Shown here: positions 9,105 through 20,557 of the stretch, one piece after another
Layout of the letters: every line of letters begins with the position of its first letter
Numbering within the stretch: position 1 is the first letter of the stretch
Source: Cenococcum geophilum 1.58
Lineage: Eukaryota; Ascomycota; Dothideomycetes; Gloniales; Gloniaceae
Direction: 5' to 3'
Length of the DNA stretch: 64,000 nucleotides
Assembly (NCBI GenBank): GCA_001692895.1
Contig: KV748189.1
Coordinates: 256,432-320,431 of the forward strand
Program-made: the position numbers and the translations under genes
The notes under the pieces: generated by a model
Told to the model about the DNA's origin: nothing
What the model saw: only the letters and a program-made list of their open reading frames with translations
Databases searched by the model: none

Positions 9105-11520
9105 ATGTCCACAGCTCATATTGTTCGAGCTCCAAGAGAGCGCCTCTCCTCACTTAAGAACCCTGAACCCTCGAAGATCTTCTCGCCAGCCCACCGAAAG
9201 CCTCAAGCACCTAAATCATGCTGCGCTACGCCGGATATTCAAGAGCACGATGGCAATCGGGTCTGTTTGAGCTGCGGTACTATGCTCAGTGATTCCAACA
9301 TTGTTTCCGAGGTCACTTTTGGGGAAACTTCAGCTGGAGCTGCTGTGGTGCAGGGTGCCTTCGTTGGGGAAGGCCAAAGACATGCCAAGACTATGGGATC
9401 AGCCTTTCGTAGAGCTGGAGGAGGGATGGAAAGTAGAGAACAGACGGAGTATAATGGTAAATTTTAGTTCTTTTGATACAAACGATTATATTTTCAGTTT
9501 TGGATAGCTCATTAATGATACGTCTATAGGCAGAGATGAGATTAGAAAACTAGCTAGTGCTCTTCACCTTCCTACAAGCACCGAAGAACAAGCGTTTGGG
9601 ATATACAAGCTTGCAGCTACGAACAATTTTATTCAAGGACGTCGCACTCGTACGGTTGCAGCTGTTTGTCTCTATGTGGCCTGCAGAAGGGTCTCTGGGA
9701 ATACAGTCTTATTGATGGATCTAGCGGAGAAGATTCAAGTATGCTATTTCCGTATATCTGTTCTCCCGACTTTCGTTCTGACTTCTTTTTAGGTGAACGT
9801 ATTCAAATTAGGAGAAGTCTACAAGGATCTTGTGAAGGATTTATGGTTAGGCGATACTGGAGCATCCGGTGTGAATGCGGTGTTAGAAGTTGAACCACTC
9901 ATCCTCAAGTTTGCCCGAAAGTTAGAATTTGGAGATTTAACAATGCAGGTCGCGACCGATGCTGCAAAGATCGTCAAGCGCATGAAGAGAGATTGGATGG
10001 TCGAAGGTCGACAGCCTGCGGGTCTATGCGGTGCTTGCATAATTTTAGCGGCCCGCATGAATAACTTCCGTCGAACGATCCGCGAGGTTGTCTATGTGGT
10101 CAAGGTTGCAGATGTGACTATCTTCAGTCGTCTTGCCGAATTCAAGCGTACTCAGAGTGGTGGTTTGACTGTGGAGCAATTTCGCAACTTTGGCGAGAGG
10201 CTAAAGGTGCAGACGCTACCACCCGCAATATACAAGCGGTTAGAGCGCGAGGAGAGGAAGAAGCGGAAGTTAGCGCAATTGATCCACGGAGAGCCTATGA
10301 TGACTGCTGACGACGAGACGCAAGCGGGGTTAAGCCAGATATCTTCAACAATAGCAGGGCCGAGCCAAGTATCCCCATCTACTGCAGAAGCTCGAACATC
10401 TCAGGAACCTCGCCGTGACGCCGACGGATTTGTCATTCCCGATCTCCCTATCGACCGGAACCTCCTGGAAGCATCTAATATTGCGCATTCGGAACTTCAA
10501 GCAAACGAACAAACAGAATCGTCGTCCTCATCTTCTCCCACCAAAAAGCTTCCGGCTAAGAAAAGAAAGAAAAAAAAAGCTGAACCTATTGTCATATCGG
10601 AAGAGGACCTTGAGATTGAAAACGAACTTGAGGAAGAGATTGAGCGGATCCTTACGGACCCAGATACACTCGGGAACCTGGATGATTCCACCTACCAAGC
10701 CTCCCAGGCCCGTGCAAAGGCACTCGCAGACCAAGTTCGCGGCCCATCGGCTGTTTCCGAAGAGGCAGAAGTCGGCGAGGAGGAATTTGCAGACGACCCC
10801 GAGGTTATGAACTGTAAACTGAGCCCGGAAGAGATTGCTATTAAAGAGCGGATCTGGGTCACACATAATGAAGATTGGCTACGTCAACAGCAAGCAAAGT
10901 TGCTTAAAAAGTCCTTGGAAGAAGCTAACGGTGGGCCAAAAAAGAAGCAGCAGCGCAAGAGGAAGCATTTGCGCATGGGCGACGGCAGTGTACTAGAAGG
11001 TAGCCCTGCGTCGAGCCCAGCTGAAGCAACTCAACGGATGCTGCAAAAAAGAAGCAAAGGTTTCAGTAAACATATCAACTACGAGAGGCTCAATGAGATC
11101 TATCGAAGCATCACCGATAAGAATAAGGAGAAAGGGGCTTCTAGCGAAGGCTCTCCACAGGGAAATGAGCCGGGCGAGGTTCAAAGCCCCCTGTTTTCTC
11201 AAGTTTCACGGGAAGCAGAGAGTCCTCAGTCCACTGCGCTAACCATTAGGAGAACTGGAGCGAGCCGGGGTCCGGCTGTTCTCCCTATACCACCTGCAAC
11301 ACAAGCTACCCTAGAATCTCAAGCTGCAATAGCACCAATTACACGCACACCTCCCACTGTTATTGAAGAAGATAACGATGGAGAGGAGGAAGATGAGGAG
11401 GAAGAGGAAGAGGAAGAAACAGAAAACAATGCGCTACGTGAATTTGGCATTGATGATGGGCAAGAGTTCGAAGATGACGACGTCGGCTTCGATGAAGACT
11501 ATGGTGATGGTTACGAATAA
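9105..11520 (+). CDS. brf1: Transcription factor IIIB subunit Brf1
   Basis: Exons 9105..9456, 9530..9738 and 9793..11520 give 762 residues, near the family's usual length. Brf1 bridges TFIIIC and TBP to recruit RNA polymerase III at tRNA and 5S genes in the nucleus. Visible in order: a TFIIB-type zinc ribbon (about 39-75, with Cys39/40 and CLSCG at 54-58, then SEVTFGE), and two cyclin folds. Fold one (about 118-205) has GIYKLAATNNFIQGRR and VAAVCLYVACRR; fold two (about 215-315) has QPAGLCGACIILAARMN. A Brf1-type TBP-binding segment starts near 526 (LSPEEIAIKERIWVTHNEDW), and the tail is very acidic. Lysine-rich, NLS-like runs lie near residue 445 and near 570. Introns of 73 and 54 bp have clean GT-AG ends and are required by phase: the first interrupts a Gly codon and the second is at phase 0. 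Confidence 0.93.
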
Positions 11521-12248
11521 GACGCTTGATTCACTATACTTTAGAGTTTTGGCACATCTAAAACCTCCAAAACTTTATTGGGAGGTATTTTGCTTGCAGG
11601 CCGCCCCCAGGCTTCGGCTCACGCCTACTTTACTTATTCTCAAATACCCACCAACTTAGATATGGCTTAATGAATGGGAGGCAAAGACATTTGATTTTCT
11701 GCATCAGCAAGGGCGTTATTTCGCCATGGAAGGGTTTCCAAAGGTATTATTGGATTTCAACACTGAGGTATCAGGTATCCATCGTTGCATTTGGTGACGT
11801 TGGCCATTATTTGTCTCTGCATCGATACATTTTTCGGAGTTTTTATATACGCACGAAGGACTTTACCTGGTTGCAAAAATTTGAAGGATTTAACATTATC
11901 TCTCGGAGAGCGATCTGTAGTTAATACTTGCTGCAAAGCAAGCTCATACAAAAAAGCACAAATAAAAAAGCAAGTGTACCTAGATATGGTTCAAGCAAGC
12001 TAAGCTAATTAGCAAGCTTGAACCTTATCTAGTCCGCCGTTACACATTCTGGAAATCCCCCAAATCGCAAATTCATCTTAGTAAGAATTTAGCTTCTCGC
12101 AACATGCTCTCAAGAATACAGTCGCTACACAACCACCCAACGTATATGATGACTTCAACGAGGGTCTTGCTCTATACATGCAATCCTCAAACCTCCACAC
12201 ACGCTCTTATACACTCAATGCATATAAAGCTTGAACTTCATACGCATG
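11521..12248. other. Intergenic, 3' of BRF1
   Basis: Presumed 3' UTR and terminator region of BRF1, which converges on the F-box pseudogene on the other strand. It contains a strong hairpin at 11980-12032. No credible gene. Confidence 0.4.
11980..12032. repeat. 17-bp stem hairpin
   Basis: CTAGATATGGTTCAAGC (11980-11996) pairs with GCTTGAACCTTATCTAG (12016-12032) with one mismatch, around a 19-nt loop. It follows A-rich sequence. It may be a 3'-end structure or the scar of a small palindromic element. Confidence 0.6.
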
Positions 12249-13773
12249 TCAGTCGGCTCCATAACCCAGCATCTCTATCTTCACTCCCAAGTCCCGGAGG
12301 ATACCAAACAACGCGGCGTATTCCATAAAGGCAAATAGACGTTCCCACTCATCCTCATCGCACTCTCCACCGTGCCAATCTAGACGAATGTTCCGCAGAT
12401 TAGGCACTGCGAACGATACATCGTTCTCTCGCCGTGGCTTAGACTTATGGTCAGCGAGGAATCACAGATCCATCCAGATATCATTGTTCACGTGAACCAG
12501 GGGTAGGGTTTCAAACGAGCGTGACAGAAGGTCAACGAGCGTCTGCATGTAGTGGCTCGTGCTGCGAAGAAAAGCACGTTGTGGTATTGTGAATTCTCTC
12601 AAGTCGCAAGAAAGGGCGGAGAGAGCCTATGAGCTGGTATGTCAGGTTCGGCCGATCCTTTAGCAGGGTGATCTCAAGGCACTCAAGCGAGGCGTATGAC
12701 CTGTGCAAGAGTAGAACGATGTTAGAGAAATCCACGATGGTATTATTTGAAATTAGTACATCGTGGCCACAGTATGCGAAAGACTGGAGCGGCTTGAAAC
12801 GACCTAGGAATTGCTCCATATTTGGGACGTTGACCCCTCCGATCCTTAGGTCAGTGACGTGGGATATCCCGACGCAGTTTATGAACCGGGTCCGTTGGAG
12901 CGCTGCCAGCCGGTGAAGGCTGGCAAGGTGCAACATCGTCAGGCAGGGGAGCCCTAGCAACGGTACTTCCTTATAAGGGCCGAACCAGGGGAAATCGGCC
13001 CTGCAGTGAGAAATGTGGCAGACCTTCATCTTGGCGAAGCCGGCAACCCGGGCAAGTGGGAATCCGCCGTCTAGTTTGCTCCCAAAAAGCATCTTGAATA
13101 ATCGTGGCATGCTCCGAGCTGTTTCGATTCTCAGCTTGGACGGACACGGGGGCATGGCGAGGAGAACATCCGCGAGCGCGCCGTCACAGCCCGGGAGAAT
13201 ATCGGGGACCCGGGTATCGGGGACCCAGGGCTGCTGGGATGGTACCTTCAACCGGAGCACGATCCTGAAGAGCATTTGGGTATGAAGTTCGGAGGGAATC
13301 CCCTCCGTCGGATGATGGCCTTCACAGACATTAAAGGCGTTGCTTGTTCCGTGCACATCCTCCCAAGGCTGCCGGCAATTTCTGATGTACACGTTGAAGG
13401 ACTTTACCCGACTTATGAGGCCCGAACGTTCGATAAGGGTACGCAGGAGCAGACGCAAACTATAAGTAGCTGGTCCAGACGCGAGTTTTCCATTAGGCAC
13501 AAAATCGATATTTTGATAGAGCCTTTCTTGGGCCATTCGGGCCGGAGACCTGGACACGAGGCAGGTGTTTTGCGGGTCGTTTTGTGAATATAGATATGGC
13601 TCGATCTGAATGAGCAACTCATCCGGAAGACCCAGGAGGTTTGGTGAGGACGGCTTTGGGTTACATGCCATTTTGACAGAGCCCTTACGGCCAAACTTCG
13701 TCTTGATCTTGTCCTTCAGTTTGCGGGAAAGTGCCTTGCTGGAGCTCGTTAGTGACGACATTGAGATGGTCAC
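12249..13773 (-). pseudogene. F-box-like protein, disrupted near its C-terminus
   Basis: The first 413 codons (13773 down to 12532) begin with a basic, Ser-rich leader and then an F-box-like segment (about residues 44-92: LLGLPDELLIQIEPYL, then CLVSRS and RLYQNIDF). Hydrophobic, Leu-rich strands typical of fungal F-box proteins follow; such proteins recruit substrates to SCF ubiquitin ligases. Near 12610 the conserved reading passes into another frame (DLREFTIPQRAFLRS, then TLVDLLSRSFETLPL). That frame has a TGA at 12462-12464 and then continues (VPNLRNIRLDWHGGEC, ending GYGAD) to a stop at 12249-12251. No splice pair explains both changes, so I call it a pseudogene; a truncated but expressed 413-residue protein is the alternative. 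Confidence 0.65.
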
Positions 13774-14331
13774 TAGAACCTCCTTGATGATAGATCACAG
13801 TGACCGAGGGCGCGGTTTGGAATTTGTTAATCTGAGTAGAATGTCATTCCGAAAGTTTGAAGGTAAGGGAACAATATGGATAAACGAATAAGAGAGAGTA
13901 ACTCCAGGGTAGAAATAGACAAACCAGTCGATGAATCGAGTGATTTCTTCTGATTTGAGTATGAATACAAAGTTTTGAAGATCCTTAATATTGTGCAGAG
14001 AGATTCGACGACATGGAATATAAATCTGCAGAAATGCACAAATTTGGTAATACTGAAAAGTACATGTTCACAAACAACGCAAGTGAAGTGAATTAGTCTG
14101 AAGAAGAGAACCGCAAAGGGGTACATAGATGATATCGCCTTCATACGTAAAATCCATGGTCCAGGAAGCTCGAGTTAGCGGAACAGTGGTAGGAATGCAA
14201 CAAATGGAGTCACCGATATCAACCTTCCCAAACGCCTTTTCCCGCGGAGGTATACCGCAATTTGAGCCTCATGAGAGCCTGTCTAATCCCATCCTTGCGC
14301 CATGAAAATAAATCGGAGCCCTAGTTTCCAA
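13774..14331. other. Intergenic
   Basis: Lies between the start of the F-box-like locus and the end of the PHD gene, both on the minus strand. I see no conserved coding signal; it is AT-leaning with short chance frames. It presumably holds the F-box gene's promoter and the PHD gene's 3' UTR. Confidence 0.4.
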
Positions 14332-16098
14332 TTAAGATCCAGTATTTGATACTCCTGTTGCGACTCCCAGGCCCATTGTCGTGTCAGTGCTGTCGAAGCC
14401 ATTCAGTCCTTGCCCTACCCCAGTGGATCCCACCGTCTCTCCATCTCCTTTCCAGTTGTGGCTAAAGACCTCAAAATTGTCATCAACTAGCCATTGAAGA
14501 TCTTCACTCTCTGGACGCATCGTCCTAGCTAGACCGTTACCGGCTTTAGGATAATGTGCTGGCGGATCTGTGTCGTAGCCATCATAGGGATCTGTCTCTG
14601 GTTCCGGAACAGGCACGGTAGTTGTGTCAAGTGTGTGATGAGAGCTCTCTGCATGTAGCTGGGCTTCGGCAGGATCCATACCCGAGTTTTCATTAGCCGT
14701 GGAAAGACTTTGCGGCCTATTAGGTTGAGCTTGAGGAATCCCAGTGCCGATTTGGGTTCCGTTGTTGCTGATAGCCGGAATCCTTATTGCTTCTTTTCCC
14801 CGAGTAGTTACTTGAGGTGGAAGTGGGTTAGGTAACGACGATGGCAATTTTGAGTTAACAACATCCAGCACAACGGATCGAGCAGCCGGCGAAAATATAG
14901 GAAGAGTAGGATAGATAATGCTTGCATGTAAGAGTAGAGAGATGAGAGTCGATAATGGTAATGTCGATAGATATGTACGCTTCTATATTAGATATTCTAT
15001 ATTAGAACCTTTATCTCAGGAATGGGGTAATTTAAGCATACCTCTTCTACAGACAAATCATCCCCCGCAACGAGTCCTTCCATCCCCTCAATTGCGCTTT
15101 CCCTTGATCGCGTGCATGAATTGCAAAACCATTCCTTCTCTGCTATCTGCACCACGTCTTTTTCAATAGGTGGATCGTGGCAAAACTGATGATAAGCCAT
15201 GTTGCACCCATCACAAAAGACGATCATGTTATTAGCAGGGCTCGCACCCCTATGGCAAACTTTACATAAGGCAGCTTCGGCACTTCTCTTGTTCGAGCGC
15301 CGCCTTTTGGAAACTGTTGGGGGTGATGGCAAGGCAGGAACAAACTGAGCCGGTTTGTTCACATTTCTCCCTGATTTTGTCTTGGTGGGTAGTGGTGTGT
15401 ATGATGAGGAAATGTCAGAATCATTCTTCGTTCGTTACCGTGTTAGCCGGGGGTTACCCAAACAGAATAGTAGCTATTGATATCCTCCTCACCTCGCTTT
15501 CCACACTGTCTACCCTCTTCCGTTTACCACTTCTACCACCTCCTCTCCCTCTCCCCCTTCCACTGCCCCTTCCTCTCCCAGAAGTGGGAGTTGAGGTAGA
15601 TGCGGGGGTGGTACCACTAGTCGGCACTTCGCCCTTCAAACCGCTAGGAGTCCCCACCTTCCCACCTCCCCTGCCTCTCCTACTAGAACCAGATGTTGGC
15701 GGAGGAGTAGGAATCTTATCGCTAGTGACCATGCTCTTTAAAACTTGTTCTCTCGCCGCTTCCCAGCCAGGCGAGCCCGCATGCGCAGAAGCATTCGCGC
15801 TCACACGCTTTAGAATTTCCTCAGTAGATGCCGAAAACTGGTGAAACGATGGCCCACTGCCATTATGGGAAGGAAATGTCGAAGCAGGTGGCCATGGTTT
15901 TACGGCAACGGTTGTGTTGGCCTGTATAGAAAGTTGTTGCGGAGCTGTGGCGGAGGTGGGAGTAGCGGTCATGGAGATCGCGGGGGGATTGGGAGCGTCT
16001 GCAACGGCGGAGGAATGCGAAATTGGCATGGTTGAATCCAACACTCGTTTGCGACCATATGTACTAGAATTGAAGGGGTTCTGGGCAGGAAAGGGCAA
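14332..16098 (-). CDS. PHD-finger protein (likely chromatin reader)
   Basis: Exons 16098..15493, 15380..15042 and 14982..14332 give 531 residues. The N-terminal half is disordered: Pro/Ser/Thr-rich, then Gly-Arg repeats (RGRGSGRGRGRGGG) and a KRKR basic patch. A canonical C4HC3 PHD finger follows at about 241-291: LCKVCHRG, VFCDGCN, YHQFCHD, EWFCNSC. Right after it, KRTYLSTLP and LISLLLHAS form a helical segment, followed by LPIFSP; this block is typical of a conserved fungal PHD family. The tail is Pro/Thr/acidic. PHD fingers of this class usually read histone H3 tails in HDAC or methyltransferase complexes; the specific complex is not determined. Intron 1 (112 bp) has a gctaac branch-like site; intron 2 is 59 bp. 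All junctions are phase 0. Confidence 0.85.
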
Positions 16099-16281
16099 CC
16101 GGAGTTGGATTTGGGAGCTCTTTTCCCGTCGTCACAGTCTTCGCCTTCCTGATCGGATGACTAAGCACCAACACCGAAAACAGGTATACGACGAATATAG
16201 AATCTATATCTATACATTATTACATGCATGATGGTCGGCGGGATTCTCCTTCAGTTGATTAAAAGTGAATATATTATGTTA

Positions 16282-18027
16282 TCATGCCACGACTCCTTCG
16301 CCTCGTAGACTTGCTATATCGTCCTCACTCATGCCCAACATATCCTTCAGAACTTCATCAGTATGTTGACCGAGGGTAGGCGGGGGTGTCCTGATGCCCG
16401 GTTTCGAAACCGAATATTTAACCGGGGTATTGACGAGCTTCATCGGTCCACATGTAGGGTGATCTACTTCCTTCACCATGTCGCGAGCCAGTACTGTAAT
16501 CAAGTCAGTGTTATAAGATGCAATAATGAAAGGTATTGTTAACATACCATGCTCATGATTCAACGTCCTTTGAATATCACTGATAGCAGCGTAAGGCATC
16601 CCGCAACCGTCTAATATTTCCAGCCATTCTTGGGTGCTCTTCTTCATTGTCTCTGTTTCTATGAGATTTTCCAAAACATCCCTATTCTTCACACGAACAA
16701 CATTTGTCACAAATCGCTCATCTTTTACCCATTCTGGTTTGCCAATTCTATTACACAACACGCCATAGAGCCGGTCATTTCCTCCTCCAAGCAAAATATC
16801 CCCATCTGCCGTTTTGAATGCTTTGTATGGAACAATGGATGCTATGGAATATTAGGCGAGGTTTCTCAGAATCAGCTATACATCTTAACTTACGATGTGC
16901 GGTACCCCAACGGCCCGAGTCTTTCTTTCCACTAATGAGGGCTGAACTTGCAATGTTCGCAAGCGTGGCCACTTGACAGTCACTTAGTGCTACATCAATC
17001 TGCTGCCCCTTTCCAGTCTTTGATCTCCCTAATAAGGCAGCCATGATCGAGTTTGACGTGTACAGACCCGTAGTAAGGTCTGTAACTGCGACGCCAACCT
17101 TGACAGGTGGCCCGTCTCTTGTTCCGGTGATATGCATTAAACCCATTTCTCTAGGTAGATATCAGAAGAGTTCTCAGAGCTTTGTTCGGCTTGGCTTACG
17201 CCTCAACCATGACATCGTATCCGGCACGGTTGCTATAGGGGCCGGTTTGGCCATAACCAGTGATACTTGCATATACCAAAGCCGGGTTTATTTTAGATAC
17301 CGCCTCAAAGTCCATTCCGTATTTCTTCAACGCCCCTGGCAGATAATTTTCAACAAGAACATCGCAATCTTTCACTAATCTATGAAGTATTTCAACGCCT
17401 GACGGATGAGCAAATGACAGTCCCAATGACTTCTTGTTGCGATTTACCTGTATAAGATCAGTATGACTGTGACCAAAACGGATGGAGAACCGCACAGAAA
17501 GAAAATAAGCGCTTTCCCCTGGCCCTTCCATATTCTCCCCTTTGACATGCTTAGCATAAGGCGGTCCCCATGCTCTCGTGTCATCTCCCCTTATAGGATG
17601 TTCTATTTTGATGATTTCCGCTCTATATTATACGTCAATTGGGTTGGTCTTTGGATCTGCCAACCTCAGAGGAGGTGGTTCATACTGGGTTCACCGTCGC
17701 ATACCCAAGGTCTCCTAGTATCTGCGTACAATATGGCTAATAACCCTCATCAGTAATAGCTTTTTGTTACAATAGTGAGCTCGGACTAACCCCGGCCAGG
17801 ACTCTTGTCATGTCCAAAATTCTGATACCTGCCAGAGGGAGAGTTGCGGCATCACCGGCACTCCTGGCATTAGTTACCGCTGTTAGACCTCTCTTTGAGG
17901 CTCTACACGAGGAATTGATAATTGTCTTCGTCCATTGAGTCCTTGTGAGCCCCGCTGATAACTTAGTTATAGAGAGCAGCATGGCCATAACGTTGTGTAG
18001 GGGAGAGCGGAGGAATGATGGGGGCAC
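16282..18027 (-). CDS. Class III CoA-transferase (CaiB/BaiF), SUGCT-like, mitochondrial
   Basis: Seven exons: 18027..17791, 17736..17705, 17622..17496, 17447..17200, 17150..16894, 16841..16548 and 16493..16282, giving 468 residues. The family moves CoA between carboxylic acids; the closest type is succinyl-CoA:glutarate CoA-transferase of lysine/tryptophan breakdown. The leader of about 45 residues lacks acid residues and is rich in R/K/S/T, as in mitochondrial targeting peptides. Family signatures: LAGIRILDMTRVLAG, PYCTQILGDLGAEIIKIEHP, SVNRNKKSLGL, YDVMVEAEMG, VAVTDLTTG with Asp239 as the expected nucleophile, and GGGNDRLYGVL. Exon 2 is only 32 nt. The intron at 17448-17495 is 48 nt with no in-frame stop, so retention would add 16 residues; conservation shows it is an intron. 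The exact substrate is inferred. Confidence 0.9.
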
Positions 18028-18125
18028 TCCCGCTAAATCCCCCCACTAGATTTATGACGATCCCACCGAGGCTCTCGTCCCATCTCCTTCGCATTTTTCC
18101 TGCCGAACATCATCGATTCCCAACC
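18028..18125. promoter_or_regulatory. Short divergent promoter region
   Basis: The 98 bp between the divergent start codons of the CoA-transferase and riboflavin synthase genes must hold both leaders and probably a shared promoter. I see a pyrimidine-rich tract upstream of the synthase ATG (tctcgtcccatctccttcgc) but no certain TATA or CCAAT box. Confidence 0.5.
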
Positions 18126-18943
18126 ATGTTTACCGGCATCGTTGAAATTGTGGGAAGTAAGTCTTCGTTATTGAACGGTTGTTGTCGGCGCTCGGCTAAG
18201 CTGACTTCAGCCAGCTGTTGCGGCCCTCGAACAGCTGGATGAAACGGCGAGCGGAGGAGGCGGAACGTCCTTGACAATATCTGACGCCCAAGAAATTCTC
18301 GGAGATGCGAATCTAGGTGACAGCATAAGCGTCAATGGTTTGTTAGCTACTCGTCAGTTTCAATTAGAATTCTAATAGTCTGCCAGGCACCTGTCTCACG
18401 ATCACAGAGTTTGATAAGTCTACGTTTAAGGTCGGCGTTGCTCCCGAAACTCTTCGCCGTACCAACCTAGGCTCTCTCATACAAGGCTCACGCGTTAATC
18501 TTGAAAGAGCTGTATCAGCCACCACAAGGATGGGCGGGCATTTCGTACAAGGCCATGTCGACACAATTGCGACAATTCTCTCTGTTACACCCGACGGAAA
18601 CGCCCTGACCTTCCGGTTCCGGCCGCGGGACCCGTCGGTACTCCGGTACATCGTGGAGAAGGGATATGTTACCTTGGATGGTGCTAGTTTAACCGTGACT
18701 CAAGTGCAGGACGGCCTGGATGGCTGGATGGAGGTCATGCTGATTGCATATACACAGGAGCGAGTGGTCACAGCAGCTAAAAAACCTGGCGAAGATGTCA
18801 ATGTCGAGGTGGATATGGTTGGGAAGTATGTGGAGAAGAGTGTAGCAGGCTATTTTGAGGGCAAGACAGGCGGTGATTTTGCTATTCTCGAGAAGATGGT
18901 GTCGAGAATCGTAGACGAGAAGCTTATGAGCCTAGGCAAATAG
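18126..18943 (+). CDS. rib5: Riboflavin synthase (alpha chain)
   Basis: Exons 18126..18156, 18215..18337 and 18387..18943 give 236 residues, normal for the family. It catalyses dismutation of two 6,7-dimethyl-8-ribityllumazine molecules to riboflavin, the last step of vitamin B2 synthesis; fungal enzymes are homotrimers. Two lumazine-binding repeats are visible. The first starts MFTGIVEIVGTVAALE and has GDSISVNGTCLTITEFD; the second starts MGGHFVQGHVDT and has GYVTLDGASLTVTQV. The trimerising C-terminal helix region follows. The 31-nt first exon ends in phase 1. The intron-1 acceptor is the second of two nearby AGs (agccag at 18214), chosen because it alone keeps the frame and restores TVAALEQLD. 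Intron 2 uses gtttgt...tgccag. Confidence 0.94.
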
Positions 18944-20557
18944 AAGGATATCGAATCCGAGTCTCGACCAAGCCTCCAGCGTCACGCACTTGGGCCCGGT
19001 GGTCATTAGGAGTGACTATGGTAACAATGACGCCTCTCTGGCAAGACATTTGGTCAGCTTTGCATATCTTCGCGCCCCCCAGCTGCTGAAACGGGGTTTG
19101 AGAGCACAGTCATGAAATGAATGTTTCGGTTCCATACCAACTATCTAATGTATAAAAACCCAATTAACATGTTAACGAACCTTCTTGTTCATCTCTTTCC
19201 TTTCTTCATTCGGCTTTAAACACACTTTTCTCCCGAGCAGTATAACCAGATTAGTCGCGTAAAGTTCCCTTACAGCGACATGGTCCCGCTTTGGTTTCAG
19301 ATTATAAACAACCAAAGACATCGCCTCGGGGGTTTAGTAGTGTCGGCCTTTTACCTGTTGTCGCAGGCATCCGTGTAAGGCGACAAGACAAGGCGAGAAT
19401 TGCACAGGGCTGTTGGCTGGAAATACGTGGCGCAGCTCCTGTCAACAGTGAGGCGGAGCATTATTGGGGTCTATGTCTCAGGTCAACCACATTAACATAT
19501 ATATCTCATATCTGCCGTAGCTTCTGATCCTATCCGTGACTCCAAAAAGTGCACACCGAACCGTTCATCGAAAATCAAATGTCTTTAAACATACGACCGT
19601 TGGTATGAATGTCTCTAGCCTAGCTAAGTGCATCTATTCAAAAATACCTTTGTTAGTCGACATCTTGTTGTAGAGTTACAAGATGTACTTCTCCTGCGAA
19701 AAAGAAACATTCTTGAAGCCAACTCCTGAACTTTAAAATTTGGTCGTAAACTAAATGGTTGAGATACGGACTTTCCTTTCCATGCATAAGGACAGCGTTT
19801 GTGCGTCTCGAATTTTCGGAGCAACACCAACACCAATTGCTAATAAAACGAATATACCATGGAACAGTGCGACTTGCTTTTAATTTCTTAGATTCGCGAT
19901 ATTTCTAGCTCATGCGTACAGTTCTTAACAACAGTATTCCGTCACAGCCTATTCGTCATAACCTCAAAAAGAATATTTTTAATTCCCCTATTTTTGTAAA
20001 ACTGAAAATTGTGTCCAGAGAGATATTCAGGCTCGATCAGCAAGATGTGTCGCTCACGCATCATTTAGGCCACCTGGTCCATAAAAGATTGCGCCCGTCG
20101 CGCTGCAAGCCGTCATTTCGCGAGACCCTGCCAGCGTCATGTGACACCCTTCTCCCGAATGCGGATACGAGCTACGACTTTCTGGTAAAACACCGAAGGA
20201 TGCCTCTCCGCAGAGAGTGTCGGGATTTGGGGCCAAAAAGTGCAGAAAAACCTGCAGTCTCTTGCGTTAGGAAAATTGGTCACGGCTTTCCGTATGCGCT
20301 AGGGAGTTTTTGTTCCTTTCGCATATGCACCAAGCACGATGGCTTAGCATTCATTGGTCTTTCCCTGTCGCCGCCTGCTGAACACGTCAATCCTTCACGA
20401 CGAAGGGCCACAAGGCATGCCATCCAGCCAAATGACTGTTGTCGACCTCACACTTTGAATACACGCGCGCCTCGCCGACCTTCTTTTCCTCCGTCAGAGA
20501 ATGTTCGTGTTACTGCTGCTCCGGGTCTGCTGAACATCCGAAGTCACGCGACTCACG
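18944..20557. other. 1.6-kb intergenic region
   Basis: No conserved coding signal on either strand. A 253-codon plus-strand frame (19912-20673) overlaps the true start of the next gene in another frame and is basic, Ser/Arg/Pro/His-rich and featureless, so I treat it as chance. The region should include the riboflavin synthase 3' UTR (first ~200 bp) and the promoter of the downstream gene. Confidence 0.4.

Noticed and set aside
13827-14144. 105-codon minus-strand frame upstream of the F-box-like gene
   Set aside because: Aromatic-rich chance frame with no conserved pattern, in the presumed promoter.
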